DNA from: Phallus indusiatus
Taxonomy: Eukaryota > Basidiomycota > Agaricomycetes > Phallales > Phallaceae
Length of the DNA: 64,000 bases
Assembly (NCBI GenBank): GCA_027605045.1
Contig: JAQFWX010000006.1
Location: 1,116,001-1,180,000 of the forward strand
Direction: 5' to 3'
The notes beneath the pieces were generated by a model. It worked only from the letters and a program-made list of their open reading frames with translations. It had not been told where the DNA came from and ran no database searches. Position 1 is the first letter of the stretch. Each line of letters begins with the position of its first letter. A program made the translations under genes and the position numbers. Shown here one piece after another: positions 1 to 11,727 of this stretch.

Positions 1-2363
1 CGCGCTGTTTGCGGTTCTCGCTAAGCAATGGTTGTATTACTACATGGCTTCGATTTCTGGAACGGCAAATGAAAAAGTGAGGGCCAGGCAGTTGCGGTTC
101 AACGGTTTTGAACAGTGGAAGGTCGCAGCGATCGTTGACCTCCTCCCTATCCTCCTTCACATTGCTGTCGGTCTGTTCCTCACTGGGATTATGATACTGT
201 TGTTTCCACTGGACACTTGCATTGCCTGGACCATTGTCGCGATCACGAGCGTCACTTTTACTTTATATTTCATCTCCGTGATATTGCCCATTCGGTATCC
301 AGAATGTCCATATGCCACCTCGTTAACAAATTACGCTGGAATCTTCTTTTTCGTTCTGCGAGAAATTCTTCGTTGGGCTAACATGGTTTTGGATAAAGGA
401 TTTCAGGCTGCTTGGAAAAGCGTGAATTTCCAAGCTCGGCGTACAATTCAGCATCTCATTCGGTACACCTTGGGTGTATTCCGATGTCTTTTCATGTTCA
501 TCTGGGAGTTGGCTGGTGACATTTGTCGTGGCCTTGGAAGACATCTGCCTAGAATATACTCTGCCGATTTCCCGAAGTTCGCCAAGTGGAGAGAAGATAA
601 TATCAAACAAGCTGTCTCGAATGCGACTTTTCTCGATTCTCAGGCGGTCAATTGGCTTTACACGGCCTCGGCTGATAGGAGCGTTCATCGGATTATCGCT
701 CGCTCTGTAGCTGTTCACCCAACTATCGCTGACCAGTTTGAAGAGAATAGCAAGCGGGAACTCTCCCGTACTCTTGAGGTCAGCAGAACAAATGTCCAGG
801 ATCTGCGTTATGGACTTTGTCTGGATGTCTTGACTAATAGCCATAGTCACTGGCGTCTACTCAAGTCTATCTCCGGTCATGTGGCAAAAAGTGAGCTGGA
901 GGAAGGAGAGTATAATACCTATCTTCGCCTTCCGATGGGTGAATTCGGTGTTTATCTCTTGTCGAGATCCAATGAACTATCCCTTGACCGTTTAATCACC
1001 GGCGGTGATTCTGTCAAACTCCCGCTAGCCATGTGGTGTTACCTCTTAAAACGGAAGCCATGGGATGGTACAATAGCTGTGCATATACTCAACTCTCCAA
1101 GTTTATTGTCGAACCTCTTTGAATTTAGTGTTGATCCCACTCGTGAACGCGTAGATAGTACGGGGTTAATATCCTTTGATAGTGACGAGTTGGGATGGTG
1201 GAAATTTGAATACCTGTTTCAATACTTCAGACTTGGCAAACCTGACTTTTCCTCAGAAACCAAATCTTATGCAACACGCTCTCGCTTCCTTATCACCCTC
1301 TACTGCCAACTTACCTCCGATCATCCGGCCGTTGTCAAGATAGAAGAAAGACAGTCGTCCTTGGAACATCTGTTTCGTGGGTTTACGTCGTACCGTAATC
1401 ACTCCACTGTACTTCGGACATCTGACAGCCACTTCACTTTCTTCAAAGAGGTTCTTTGCGTGGACTCATTCTGGTCCGAGTCTATGACGGATCAAGCCAG
1501 AGTTGCGGCAGTACAGTGTCTGGGGATCATCAGTAGCGAAGAGGCTACCCGCCTTCCTTTTATGGATTATCACGAGCTCTCTCTCATATATCAATGGTGT
1601 TCACGGGATCTCAACGAACAATTATCAATTCACACATCTCGCATTTTCACAGTCTTGCTCTTGCCACGGAACCGCCATCATTTATCCGCAATCCTCTTGG
1701 ACGACCTCGAGGCCACGTCCAATTTATCAACATGTCTTCGAAACTTGGGGAATCATTACGAGCTGAGCGAAGAGGACAGAGTCATATACCCACTTTTAAT
1801 GGATTTCCTCGAGTCTGCGAAGACGCCCCTGTTTGACATTGTTCTTTATAGCTCGTCCGTGCTCGTCCAGCTATTGCAACTGTTTTTGAGGCTCAAAAAA
1901 AATCCCAAACAATTTTTCCTCCTTGTTAAATCGAAACTTGATATGGAAGAGTTGGATACACTGTTTACTGTCATGAATGATCTGGAACGACCCGACCACC
2001 CGACGGACTCGTCCTCCCGTAATTTGGGATCCGACGACGACGTCGACAGCACACTGGCAGACTCGTCCTACCCTGACTCGGAGTTTGATGAGGACAGGGC
2101 AGACTTTGATCGTCGGCTGCGGGCGTCTTTGCGCATGTTTGAACAAATCATAGGTCCGTCCCAGAAACCGTTTTCACCCTCAGGTGCTATGTTGGACAAC
2201 GATCATGATAATGAAGAGCGTGCCCAGATGCCCGGACCGAATGAGGTATATCTTCTCAAAGGTTTATCATCATCAGACTGTATGCTAAAGGATATTATGT
2301 ATACAGCGTCAAGCCTTTCGCTCTGCAGCCAATTGGATGAAAAAAGCGTTCGGATACTTGTGA
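1..2363 (+). CDS. DUF6535-family membrane protein, copy A (5' end outside window)
   Basis: The window opens inside the large fourth exon of a DUF6535 gene, reading frame 2 from base 2, at the segment ALFAVLAKQWLYYYMASISG shared by all copies. DUF6535 proteins are Agaricomycete membrane proteins of unknown function. Several hydrophobic helices lie in the first 120 residues, followed by a long soluble, probably helical C-terminal part. Exon 4 runs to 2245, a 61-bp intron (GTATAT...CTAAAG...ACAG) follows at 2246-2306, and exon 5 is 2307-2363. Exon 5 ends at TGA where copies B and D have TGG, so its tail is seven residues shorter. Read without splicing, the frame stays open to 2533. Before the last block this copy has an extra Asp/Ser-rich stretch (about 2000-2095) absent from B-D. 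Its downstream repeat-unit partners are missing, replaced by the LINE relic and Helitron. Confidence 0.8.
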
Positions 2364-2600
2364 TCAAAACCACTCGCCAAACGATAAGTATAAATACTAG
2401 TCATGAACTGGGGTGCGCGTATAGAGGTATAGAGGAAGTCGCGTCAAGTGTCGTTGAGAGCACACACGTACTTTGGGGTGGTCCGGACCGCTGGGTAAAA
2501 CCAAATTATTCTCTTATGTATTCGTCTTGGTGACAAATATATATCTCCATAATATTGTTGGCTTATAACATTTCCATCCACCCTCATTCAGAAACGTTCG
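2364..2600. other. 3' flank of DUF6535 copy A
   Basis: The first about 100 bases (to about 2440) match the 3' flanks of copies B, C and D, for example around 15200, 23900 and 34990. Similarity then fades before the LINE relic. I see no gene. Confidence 0.5.
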
Positions 2601-4055
2601 CGCGTCCAACGACAATGGAAGTGGCAATGAGAGATCAACCGTGGATGCACTGCGTCGGGTCACCGACTTCATCAAACGAGTATGACGAAGAAAACAAGTA
2701 GTGGTAGGTCTATTCCTCGACATAAAAACTGCTTTCCCCAGCGTTACCCCTGTCAGTGGAGAACGGGTGCGACGAAGGAACCCCGTCCTCACTCTTCTGT
2801 TATGAAGTGTAAATACATCTCCGCACTGGTTGAGGCCTGAGGTCCCGCACGAGAACAAGAACGAAATACATAATCTTCCTCGCAGCAGCCAAATCTGCTT
2901 CAGCGAGGCAAACAAAAAAGCTCCTTGAAGCATATTTGATGGATCTGGTGGCGTCAGAGAATAAGCGGAATCACAAAGCTTCACATGAACAAGCTGAAAC
3001 TTGTCAGCTTTACCGAAAAACTCTAATACATTGGCCCTACGTTAAGCGTCTTTACAAAGCAGTAGTCATCCCAAGAATCTTGTACGCCGGAAGTATCTGG
3101 TGCCAAGCCATATACACAAGAAGCCGGACGCGAGAAGAGTCACAGAGTCAGCCTGTCGGTTTCGGAATTAAGCTAGAACCTATACAACGCGCAGCCGCTT
3201 TGGCTACCACGAGCGCCATGAGGTGGACACCAACCAAGTTGCTGAATGTGCATGCCGACCTGCTAGCAGCCCAACTGCTACTCAAGCCACCGTGAAGCTG
3301 CACATATCGTCAGCCTGCAGCCACACCAACTACTTCATGAAGACGCACATACCAGACTAAATCGTAATCTCATACACCCACACCCATTGGATCAGTCAGC
3401 GTGCCTTCTGATGGGAAGACGAGACTTTCAAACAGGTGGAAACTATTCGCAAACACCCGGACTGGAAAGAATAAATTCAACACAGCGATTTCACAAGGCA
3501 AGAAGAAAGAAATCAAAGCTGACACAACTGACAACAACACCCTAGATAGTTTATACGAACGGTTCCGCCACTGGAGTGCTCGGTTGGTGCTGCGGGCAGA
3601 CCTGTATAGAGAAGGGAAAAATCATGAGCTGGGCTCACAGGCTGGGTTGAGACAAGGAACACACCGTATTCGAGGCAGAGCTAGTGGGCATTAGCCTGGG
3701 CATCCACACACTCGCAACGCAGGATTTCGACAAGGCTAGTAGCTCAGCGCTCAGCGCTCTGGGCAGCAAAGCGGCAATCGCTGAAATGTACCGAAAGCAG
3801 CTCCTAGACCAATGCACCATCGCTTTTCGACAAACAAGGTAGATGGCAACAGCTACTCTTGTTCGGAACCAAAACATGAGGTAGGCGAGGGCCGACAGGG
3901 CGGCGGGGACCAAAGCTTGCATTTTTTACTTCCGCGAAAGCTCATCCTGTTAAATAAATCCAACATGACAAGTTGATATTTCTCATGGGTTACATATACA
4001 AATGTATGGTTGTAAATGAGTGATATAAAATATTACTACTATTACTATAAGCTGG
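2600..4055 (+). mobile_element. Degraded non-LTR (LINE) retrotransposon relic
   Basis: Broken plus-strand frames carry recognisable pieces of a fungal LINE polyprotein in the right order. At 2645-2690 there is STVDALRRVTDFIK. At 2701-2750 there is a reverse-transcriptase motif A piece, GLFLDIKTAFPSV. At about 3040-3290 there is the thumb-like segment LYKAVVIPRILYAGSIWC followed by IQRAAALATTSAMRWT. At 3650-3845 there is an RNase H piece, HTVFEAELVGISLGIHTLA. The middle of the RT domain, including motif C, is deleted, and there are several stops and frameshifts. The 3' end carries a short ATTACT-type tail at 4030-4049, as many fungal LINEs do. It is dead. It lies between DUF6535 copy A and the Helitron, and the Helitron 3' end sits about 45 bp beyond the tail. 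Confidence 0.75.
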
Positions 4056-4115
4056 AATTTGAAAGTTAAACCTAACTCCTGCTCAACTCGAGCCCAATTA
4101 GACAAAACAGCTGCC

Positions 4116-4142
4116 GGAACGCGGCACAATGTGCCGCGTTCC
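4116..4142 (-). repeat. Helitron 3'-terminal hairpin
   Basis: A perfect palindrome, GGAACGCGGCAC, loop AAT, GTGCCGCGTTCC (12-bp stem, 3-nt loop). On the minus strand it lies 14 nt before CTAA/T at 4101-4097. In Helitrons such a hairpin marks the replication stop near the 3' end. A stem this GC-rich in AT-rich surroundings supports a functional origin. Confidence 0.65.
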
Positions 4143-4376
4143 ACGCACCAAAAATTATTACATAAAGTTACTCGTCAATGATGACGCAAATAAGTCACAT
4201 GATATCCTTATATAATCTACTCGGCTGTTCCTGAAATGCTCACTTTCAAGCATTACTAGCAGAGAATAAGCGCAGCAAGCTGCGCCCGTGTTCAGGCTTG
4301 ATCCGAGCAAGTTAATTTTGAGATACAAAAATAAGAAAGATGGTATAAGAAAATAGTAGTCTAATACATATATGTA

Positions 4377-7300
4377 TCAAAGTAGTACATCTTTATATAC
4401 AATATTTACTGTTTTTCCATTAGAATTTGGAGGTAAAAGTACTTTTATCTGCCCCATATTAGTACCTCTGGAGACAGCAACATAAAGTTGTCCATGAGAA
4501 AAAATTTGAGCACGTAAATCTATTCCAACATATCCTAATGACTGCCCTTGTGCTTTGTTGATAGTCATTGCGAATGCAGGCCGGAGGGGTATTGCAGCCT
4601 CATAAGTTCAAAGGGAAGATCGGTGGAAGTGAGTTTGATTCGTGGAATAAAGGCTGTGGATCCTTTTGCTGGACCTGTGAGAATTCGAACATGAAGGACT
4701 CTGCGACGTTTCTGGATGAGGCGAACACGGGTTCCATTACAAAGTCCTGCTTCAGGATTGATGTTGCGAAGGATGATAAGAGGCATATTGAGCTTCAGTT
4801 TGAGCTTTGCTGGTGGTAATCCAGGAACATCCAGTGAATTCAAGTATTCAACTGGGAATAAATCATCTTCGACCTCTCTCCTAATTGAATCCACACCATG
4901 GCAAACATCTATTTCTCCAGGAAATTGATTGAGAATTAACTCATTAAATTCATTGACTTCGGAGTTTCTTGGACAAAGAATTGCACGTTCGAGGAAATAG
5001 TTGTCATTGTGGTAGGAATCAACCTGGGGATAGGTAGCTTGAATGAGTCCTTGTACAGATGGTTCGCAGCGCATGTTTTCGGGAATATCAAAGGAATGAT
5101 CCAGTGGAAGATCGATACCCTGTCCTATGCCATGAAGCCATTGAGCAAACTCCACACTCTGAGGATCAGCATGATCAATACGCATATTCTCCACCAAATG
5201 CAATATATGAACATTCTGCCAGAGTGGGGACCGTTGGATAGAGGCATTGATAATCTCTTCCTTGGAACCTTTGGGAACAACCGGCAGAATTTGCTGAAAA
5301 TCTCCACCCCATGCCACAGTGATACCTCCAAATAAACGATCAGGTTCATTTCGAATATCCCGTAGTGTACGATCGACAGCCTCGCATGTGTGACGGTGCT
5401 GCATGGACATTTCATCCCATATGATTAATCGAACTTGAGCCATTAGTTCCGCACGAAGAGTGTTTCGGCCGATACCGCATGTCGAATTCGGAAGAATGTC
5501 AAGGGAATCTTGAATGTGCTGTGAGATGTACGACCACCTTTGAGCAAAAGTGCAGCAATGCCTGATGATGCCACACATAGTACAATCATTCCTTCTGCTC
5601 TGCATGAGTGTGCAATCGCATTCCAAGTATATGACTTTCCAGTACCACCTGGTCCATGAAGAAAGAAGAGCCGACCCTGGTTATTGCGAACAGAGTCAAG
5701 GATTGCATCATGAGCAGCCCGTTGACCTGCGTTGAGTTGACCGTACATCTCTTCTGCATGAATTTGTTCATCGGCAATATTATAGTTTAGCTGCTCGGTG
5801 ATAAGCCTATTTCCAGCGTTATTCTCCCAATCACCGATCACAGCAGGAAGACTAAAATCTGATAAAGATCGACCCATTTTATGGAGGATAATATCAATTT
5901 TGTATAAGCCAAAGTCATAGATCTCCTCCTGTGTGGGATCTGGCTTATCATAATCTCGCTGTATGACACGCAAGAGATCATCACATAGGTGATCTCTGAA
6001 CATCATCCAGAGATTCTGTGCATCGGAAGGAATTGAATGGGTAAGAATGGATACATACAGGCCTCGAAGTTGATGACCAGATTGAATTGCAGCAGCCTCT
6101 TGTAGGCAAAGTATCCATTCATTATCATCCTCCAAGAGACCTCTTGCCAAACAGGCTTCCTTGGCAGTCGGATATTCAATACCTTCAAAAGTACGAAGTT
6201 CCGCAAATGATCGTGCTCCACGTACAACCGTGAGAAGGGTACGAATATGAAATCGTTCACCTGAATAAGGACTTGCAAAATGAATACGACCGATTGCGCG
6301 GCACCTTTGACGGGGTTTCCAGGAATTATTTGTCTTGTTCCAGACGACGTTCAGGGAACTCGATATAATGCAACTCTCTGGCCCATGCATAGTCTTCATT
6401 AGCTTTGAAATAAGCAGTAAGCTTGGTCCTGTGGTTTTCGATTCGATCAAGTAAGAGCTCTCGAGGAATATCTGGATTGAAAACCACCATTTGCTGATTT
6501 TCATCATGAACAGGAAGTGCAATGACAGTTGGCACCTGTCGATGTAACTCAAACTCGTTGAGTCGCCAGATAGCCTCGTGCGAACTGACATATCGACAAT
6601 CCAAGTAGCGTTTAACCTCATTGCGTCGAAGTTCCTCGTTCGCTTGATTTCCCTGTTGACCTGGTTGTACCTCCAAAGTGGTCCTATCATGACCCTTGTT
6701 AATATATTTATGAATATATTTTATCGCTCTGATTGAGGCTGTCATTTCCACATTGATATGACATGCAAACTCAAGCAGAAAAACAGGGCAGAAAGGAACC
6801 ACATGGCGATTATCAAAGGTAATACCATTTTTGATAAATGTCCGGCCGTTATTTGGACGGGCATATGTTGGATAACCATCATTGTTAAGTGTGGTCACTT
6901 CGGCAAAATCCTTGGGAAATTTTTTACTGCATTTCCCGTTAACCATGCAGGGTGCATTAGGATGATCCCGTCCACATGGACCATGTATCATGAGTGTGGT
7001 GACCAGCTCAAATAGTCTTGGATGTGTAGCAGGATCGGGTAGCTGAGCTGAAATAAGCGAGTCCACATCTGCAGGAGTGAGAAGGCGCGCATTCTGCTCC
7101 ACCCATATCAGAAGATGCATGTGCGGTAAGCCACGCTTCTGGAATTCAATGGTATACACATATGCAGTAACTTCTCCAATATATCTAAATTATTTGTTTA
7201 GTCAGTTGCACAAAGTTTTTTTATTGGATCTAAATTCTTACCCATCCTTTTTGAGTCTTTTCAACAGAGCTTTCTTTTTCAACTCAAAAACACGCGTGAC

Positions 7301-9423
7301 CAAGTCAGGTCGATCGTGAATTGATTGACCTTCCAGTAATGCATTCTGAATTTCTGGCCATTGAGGATTGGCCGTCATAGTCAGAAATATCATAGGATTT
7401 CCAAGCTTGCGTGAAATTGCCAGAGAATTCTGACACGATTCAAGCATATTGCGAGCACTTCCTGTAAATGTTGCAGGGAGGATAACTTTTTGACCGATCT
7501 CATCGGCATCCACGTCTTCTCGTAAATGCGTCGATTGCTTGCTGATATAACTCGGCACGTAGCTTGGTCTGATTATGTTCAATCCAACGTAGCCGACTTT
7601 GTTCTGATGCTGCCCATGCATCAACAATGTATTGCTGAAGAAGCTTTCCTCCTCGAAGTAGAGTATCTGGCTCATTCAGACGTTCCATTATACGGTAGCA
7701 GTAATACTTTGCCATCGTAACCCAACGTTGCGAACGATTATTAGGATTAGCGCCAGGAATGGCCCGATTTTCAAAAGGATTGCCACGTAAGAAATCTGGT
7801 TGATTGGCATAAGGAATCCTATAGTGCCATCCAGGCTCACCAAGAGGAAAGAATAGAACATATTGTAAGGGTGCATAGAGAGCATGACCCTCAGTAATAC
7901 GTTGGAACCTATGAGCTGCATCTGGTGGACGCTGTAGTTGTAAAACGATATCACGGTTTGCAGCCGCAACACCATCACCAGGTAAGACGGCGGCAATCTC
8001 CTGTAGCCCGGGTGCGGGGAGATTGTATCTTCGAGGATCCTGAAAGACTCGGTATGTTAAACGGGCTTCCAGCACTTGGTTACCAGTCGCACGTAAACGT
8101 TCGTAAGCTTGCTGATATATTGGAACGAATGGATTATGCACCAACATCATCTCTTGAAGATCGGAGAGAGTGTTAATATTGAGTCGATTCTGATTATTAT
8201 TCTGACGATGTTGCAGTGCGGTTGCGGGATCGAAAATATATAGCTGTGCATAACTTGCTCTTGGTTGACCATGATCATCAACATTATTTTCATCAGGTGC
8301 CAAACTCCCATGTCGATGATACAGCCCTCCTAATAGCTTGAGAACGTATGGCCCACGATTTGCCAATATTTGTTGATCGAAGTCTGCTCCAAGAGATGTG
8401 AAAGCCAGGGCAAAATTATACTGACGAATATTTTCTCGAAACTCTTTTGCCTCATCTGTTTGCTCATGAAACAGACGCCTCAGTAACTCGGGTGGTGGCT
8501 GTAAGTCAGGTAGTTCGATTTTTCCTTGGAGACAGCACATTCCAAATTTTGGATTAAGAATGGAAGAAGTGGTCAGACACTCTGCAGACCAATGCAGCGC
8601 TCGACAATGTTGACATACTACTGTCATTGGTCCCAGATTGTTCACTTGGACTTCTTCTTCAATAACAGGCTGTCTGGCAAACAGCAATAGCGGTCCGGGA
8701 TCGACAGGAAGATCTTCTCCGAAAATATCTGGTCCTATTGCATCCAGAGCATTTTCATCATCTTCATCATTTTCATCATCTTCAGTATCTTGAATATCTT
8801 GGATATCCACATCTGGATCAGGGGAGCATCTACCATAGGCTGATCAGCTTGTGGCAGTGGATTATTTAACTGTGCTGCTTGAATTCGAGGTAAGCCTGCC
8901 CTGTTATCCAAACCCTGACCCCTGCCTCTACCATTACCCTGACCTCTGCCTCTACCATTACCATTACCCCTACCTCTACCTCTACCCCTACCCCGCCACG
9001 TGCAGGCTGCAATTCGATCTGCTCCACCTGTGCACGTAGATTGGCGACACCAGCAACACCTAAATTTTCTTCCGGAACCACACCATTATTTCTTTGGCCA
9101 TCTCGCCTGGGATGCAGTTGGATCTGATCTGCCTGAGCCCGTAGATTGACAACACCAGCAACACCTAAGTTTTCATTTGGAATAAATCCATTATTCCTTC
9201 CAACATCCCTTCTAACATTCCTCTGTAGTTGTGGCTGAATAGCATCCAACTGTTCATATATTTGACGAAGTTGCTCCCTTGGTGTAGGGTGAAAAGGATC
9301 CTCACCCAGAGCAGGGCCAGGGTTTACAGGAACACCTGGTAATTCAAAAGGAATTGGCCCTGCAATAGGATTTTGCCTGATTAAAATTTGTCTTCTCTCT
9401 CTTCTTTGAGTAGGAGAAGTCAT
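4377..9423 (-). pseudogene. Helitron Rep/Pif1-type helicase gene, broken by four frameshifts
   Basis: This encodes the Helitron transposase. The protein order is: a Pro/Arg/Gln-rich N-terminal region with two copies of an about 32-residue repeat (9423-8866); a Cys/His finger-like CQHCRALHWSAEC (about 8590-8630); a helitron helicase-like N domain; the Rep domain with HUH motif RGLPHMHLLIW (about 7115-7150) and the two-tyrosine motif YIHKY (about 6705-6720); and the helicase with Walker [10 protein letters not shown] (about 5635-5660), Walker B LIIWDEMS (about 5415-5440) and C-terminal [14 protein letters not shown] and YVAVSRG. A 57-bp intron at 7241-7185 joins two Rep exons in frame. Frame breaks occur near 7525, 6345, 5503 and 4587. 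All are single-step shifts, and sequence on either side stays well conserved. The link between the 9423-8866 block and the main frame (from about 8830) is unclear, either a further shift or an intron. Either the gene is recently dead or the shifts are assembly errors. Confidence 0.85.
8890..9000. repeat. Degenerate (CTACC/CATTACC)n simple repeat
   Basis: Plus-strand CTACCATTACC and CTACCTCTACC motifs repeat irregularly for about 100 bp. On the coding strand this gives the Gly/Val/Glu-rich end of the Helitron N-terminal block and may explain why its frame is lost here. Confidence 0.6.
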
Positions 9424-10230
9424 TTGACGCTCCTCTCTTTCCCTCTGCCGTTCAATTATTCTATCCCTTTCCGGAGTTGTGGGTTGCCTAAAAAATTAAT
9501 TTAATTAATTTTTATTTATTTTGATAATATATCCAACAACTCACATTGTAGAATAATAATAAATCCCAAAAGTGTTTGAGTTTAGAACTTGTTCGAGGTG
9601 GGGGCCGTTCCACTTCCCCCACAGTGGTGGTAGGTACCCCTAAAAGAGTGGGTTTTGGACCCCCCCGAGGAAGTTACCACGAAGAAGGCACCCACAGCTT
9701 ATGTCCACAATTAGCTTTTTGAGCCTGAAATCAAAAATCAAAAATTTTCCCTTTTTCTTCTGGGAAAAAAAGGTTGCAATATTTTATTCATACATTTTTT
9801 ATAATACAATTTTTTTTTTATATAAAAAACTCTTGAGTTTAGTGGAAACCGGGCCACAATTGTTGCAATTTGTTCACTACCTGGACCTCGCGCGCGCAGC
9901 TCTTTTTTATTATGTAAGGGATTACGTAAATTATAAATTTAGACGCCGGACCATCGCGACTTCATATATGTAATATCTCAATAACTATCTGAATAAATAC
10001 CCTCTAAAAATCGTCGAGAAATACTTCATGAGCCAATTTACCATAATATACAAAGTTGAATCTTATTACACTATATTGAACTAAAATGTTTCCTGCGAAG
10101 GCATGTGATCTTCCCTTTTGGGCGCCTAACTTACTACACGAAATTTTTTACAAACCCTAGGGAACCAAAGACAAGCTTTGGTAATAAAATAGACGCTGAA
10201 GCATAGGTTCCACGTTCCACGCTCTCGCGT
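9424..10230. other. Non-coding Helitron 5' region and flank
   Basis: There is no gene here. A GC-rich stretch at 9595-9700 with runs of G and C is followed by AT-rich DNA with poly-A and poly-T runs (9720-9840). This should contain the Helitron promoter and 5' terminus, but neither can be placed. Confidence 0.4.
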
Positions 10231-10236
10231 GTACAT

Positions 10237-11158
10237 TTGACGACGTCCACCAGCGTGTACACTTCTCCCCGTTACAGGCTCTTCCTGCCAACTTGCAAAC
10301 AGCAAATAAAATGCCTTGCTCAGGTGAAGAAACACTACAAACCCAAGTCGAGTAGTCATCGATCTAGTCATCATTCATCCAGGATCTTCCGCACCCGCAT
10401 CTCCAGCACCCATAACACGCAAATCACACTCAAGATTACACATTCCTCTTCTAACATCATCTGTTCTATCTCTTGACTTCTCCGGAAACATGCCAAGAAA
10501 ACAAGCGAAATCAGAGACACGACTTTGGGACGATGTGCGTGGACACGACAGACTGTCCTCCACCAATCGTAGTCACCGAGTCTTCTTCTCCATCCATTTA
10601 AACGCGCCATTCAACTACCCCGTCAATTAAAACAACACCCGCTTTTATGGTCACTGTCAGTGTGGCTGCATTGCAGGCATCCGACCCGGTGCTGAAGATG
10701 TTCCTATCGGATATGTTGACAAACTCAGAACGACCGGTAAAGGGTACGTCCAACCTCTTTGTATCCCACCGTCTGCGATCTTAATTCCCGATTGTAGAAT
10801 GCTCCAAGCGGCATGCTCACCTATGACCCAGCCACCCACAAACCGCTTACCCTGCGAACCTGAACTGCTTATTCATTCCTCTGCATTCGCACTGTCATCT
10901 CACATCTCTGCTATCTACTTTCGCACACTCAAGAGGGTGGCACTTCACCCCACGCATGGCATAGTCCTTGTAACGCATGGCACTAACTTGTCCTCTTCTA
11001 CCAACACCAGAACATTCACCCGAGCCTTCGTCGTCGTCGCGAGAGCCCCCAATTGCACCCCTCCATCACCTAATAGGCTAATACACTTCCGCTTCTTCTC
11101 CCTTTACACCAAGCAAACCCAAAACCTCTTTGTAGCCCTGTATGTACACATGTTCTAA
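10237..11158 (+). pseudogene. Gene fragment X, copy 1
   Basis: This is one of five related segments in the array (others near 17.8, 26.7, 29.4 and 37.0 kb). I do not recognise the family. The common core reads Pro-rich, then Arg/Lys-rich (S-P-A-P-V-x-R-K-x-R-S), then an acidic/Met piece (A-M-D-M-x-M-T-D), then V-T-E-S-S-S-P-S-K, then M-V-T-V-x-V-A-A. A possible intron is at 10737-10797 (GTAAAG...TGTAG). This copy is out of frame after the Arg-rich part and again near 10700. The downstream part (10800-11158) also aligns with copies 2 and 4. It is probably a dead duplicate of a small gene. Confidence 0.4.
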
Positions 11159-11727
11159 AAATCTTGATAGATCTCACAAGAAATCATTTTTAATACAACC
11201 TTGTAGAACTCGAGTGTATCACTGTAACCACATTTTCATGTAGAACCCAATATATAAAAATTTCGATGCAATTTCGTCTCTGGATGCTGACGTCGGATCG
11301 ATTCAACTGTCCATTGAGTCTCCTAAAGTTAAACGCAAATATTAATCAAACAGATCGTCCTTTCGGCAACAACCCGCACAGAAGCTGGAGTTTCGTGTAA
11401 CTTCTATCTTACGAGACAAACTTTTGCTGGTTCTTCGTTCTTGTCAAGTTCTAGAATTGTCACCACCCTCAAATTGCGCAGTGTTTCTGATTACCGGAAT
11501 AGAAACGCCTTTCATCCAATCGGATTGCTTGTTCGAAGATTCACAGCGCCGTCATCTGATTTTGAATTGCCACGCACATGTTGCCAAAACACGAGGCGAC
11601 CGTGACATTTGACAGGGTGCGTAGTATTTAATAATTGGTATCTGTTTGATAATTTTGCGTACCAACATTATCAGCATCTCCAACGCCTCAACCTAAAATC
11701 ATATCACAAGTGACGGTCTCCCCATAG
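11159..11727 (+). promoter_or_regulatory. Duplicated upstream region of DUF6535 copy B
   Basis: This is non-coding. The last about 250 bases (from about 11480) are closely similar to the DNA upstream of copies C (19630-19885) and D (30950-31183), including a shared block around ACGAGGCGACCGTGACATTT and GCAACGTTATCAGCATC. Conservation just upstream of three paralogues suggests promoter and 5' leader, though it may simply reflect recent duplication. Confidence 0.45.

Larger units (their letters stand above)
4098..10090 (-). mobile_element. Helitron rolling-circle transposon (right boundary uncertain)
   Basis: The element is defined by the minus-strand Rep-helicase gene at 4377-9423 and by a candidate 3' terminus. 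Read on the minus strand, a perfect 12-bp hairpin (4116-4142) is followed 14 nt later by CTAA and then T, which fits the Helitron rule of hairpin, short spacer, CTRR and insertion between A and T. That puts the 3' end at 4098. The 5' end should start with TC somewhere between about 9480 and 10230. I could not choose among candidates, so the upper limit given here is approximate. No second Helitron copy is present in the window to align against. Confidence 0.65.

Noticed and set aside
323..850. 175-codon minus-strand open frame inside DUF6535 copy A, with relatives in B, C and D
   Set aside because: It is antisense to a conserved coding region in every copy and the antisense protein shows no independent features; conservation is explained by the sense gene.
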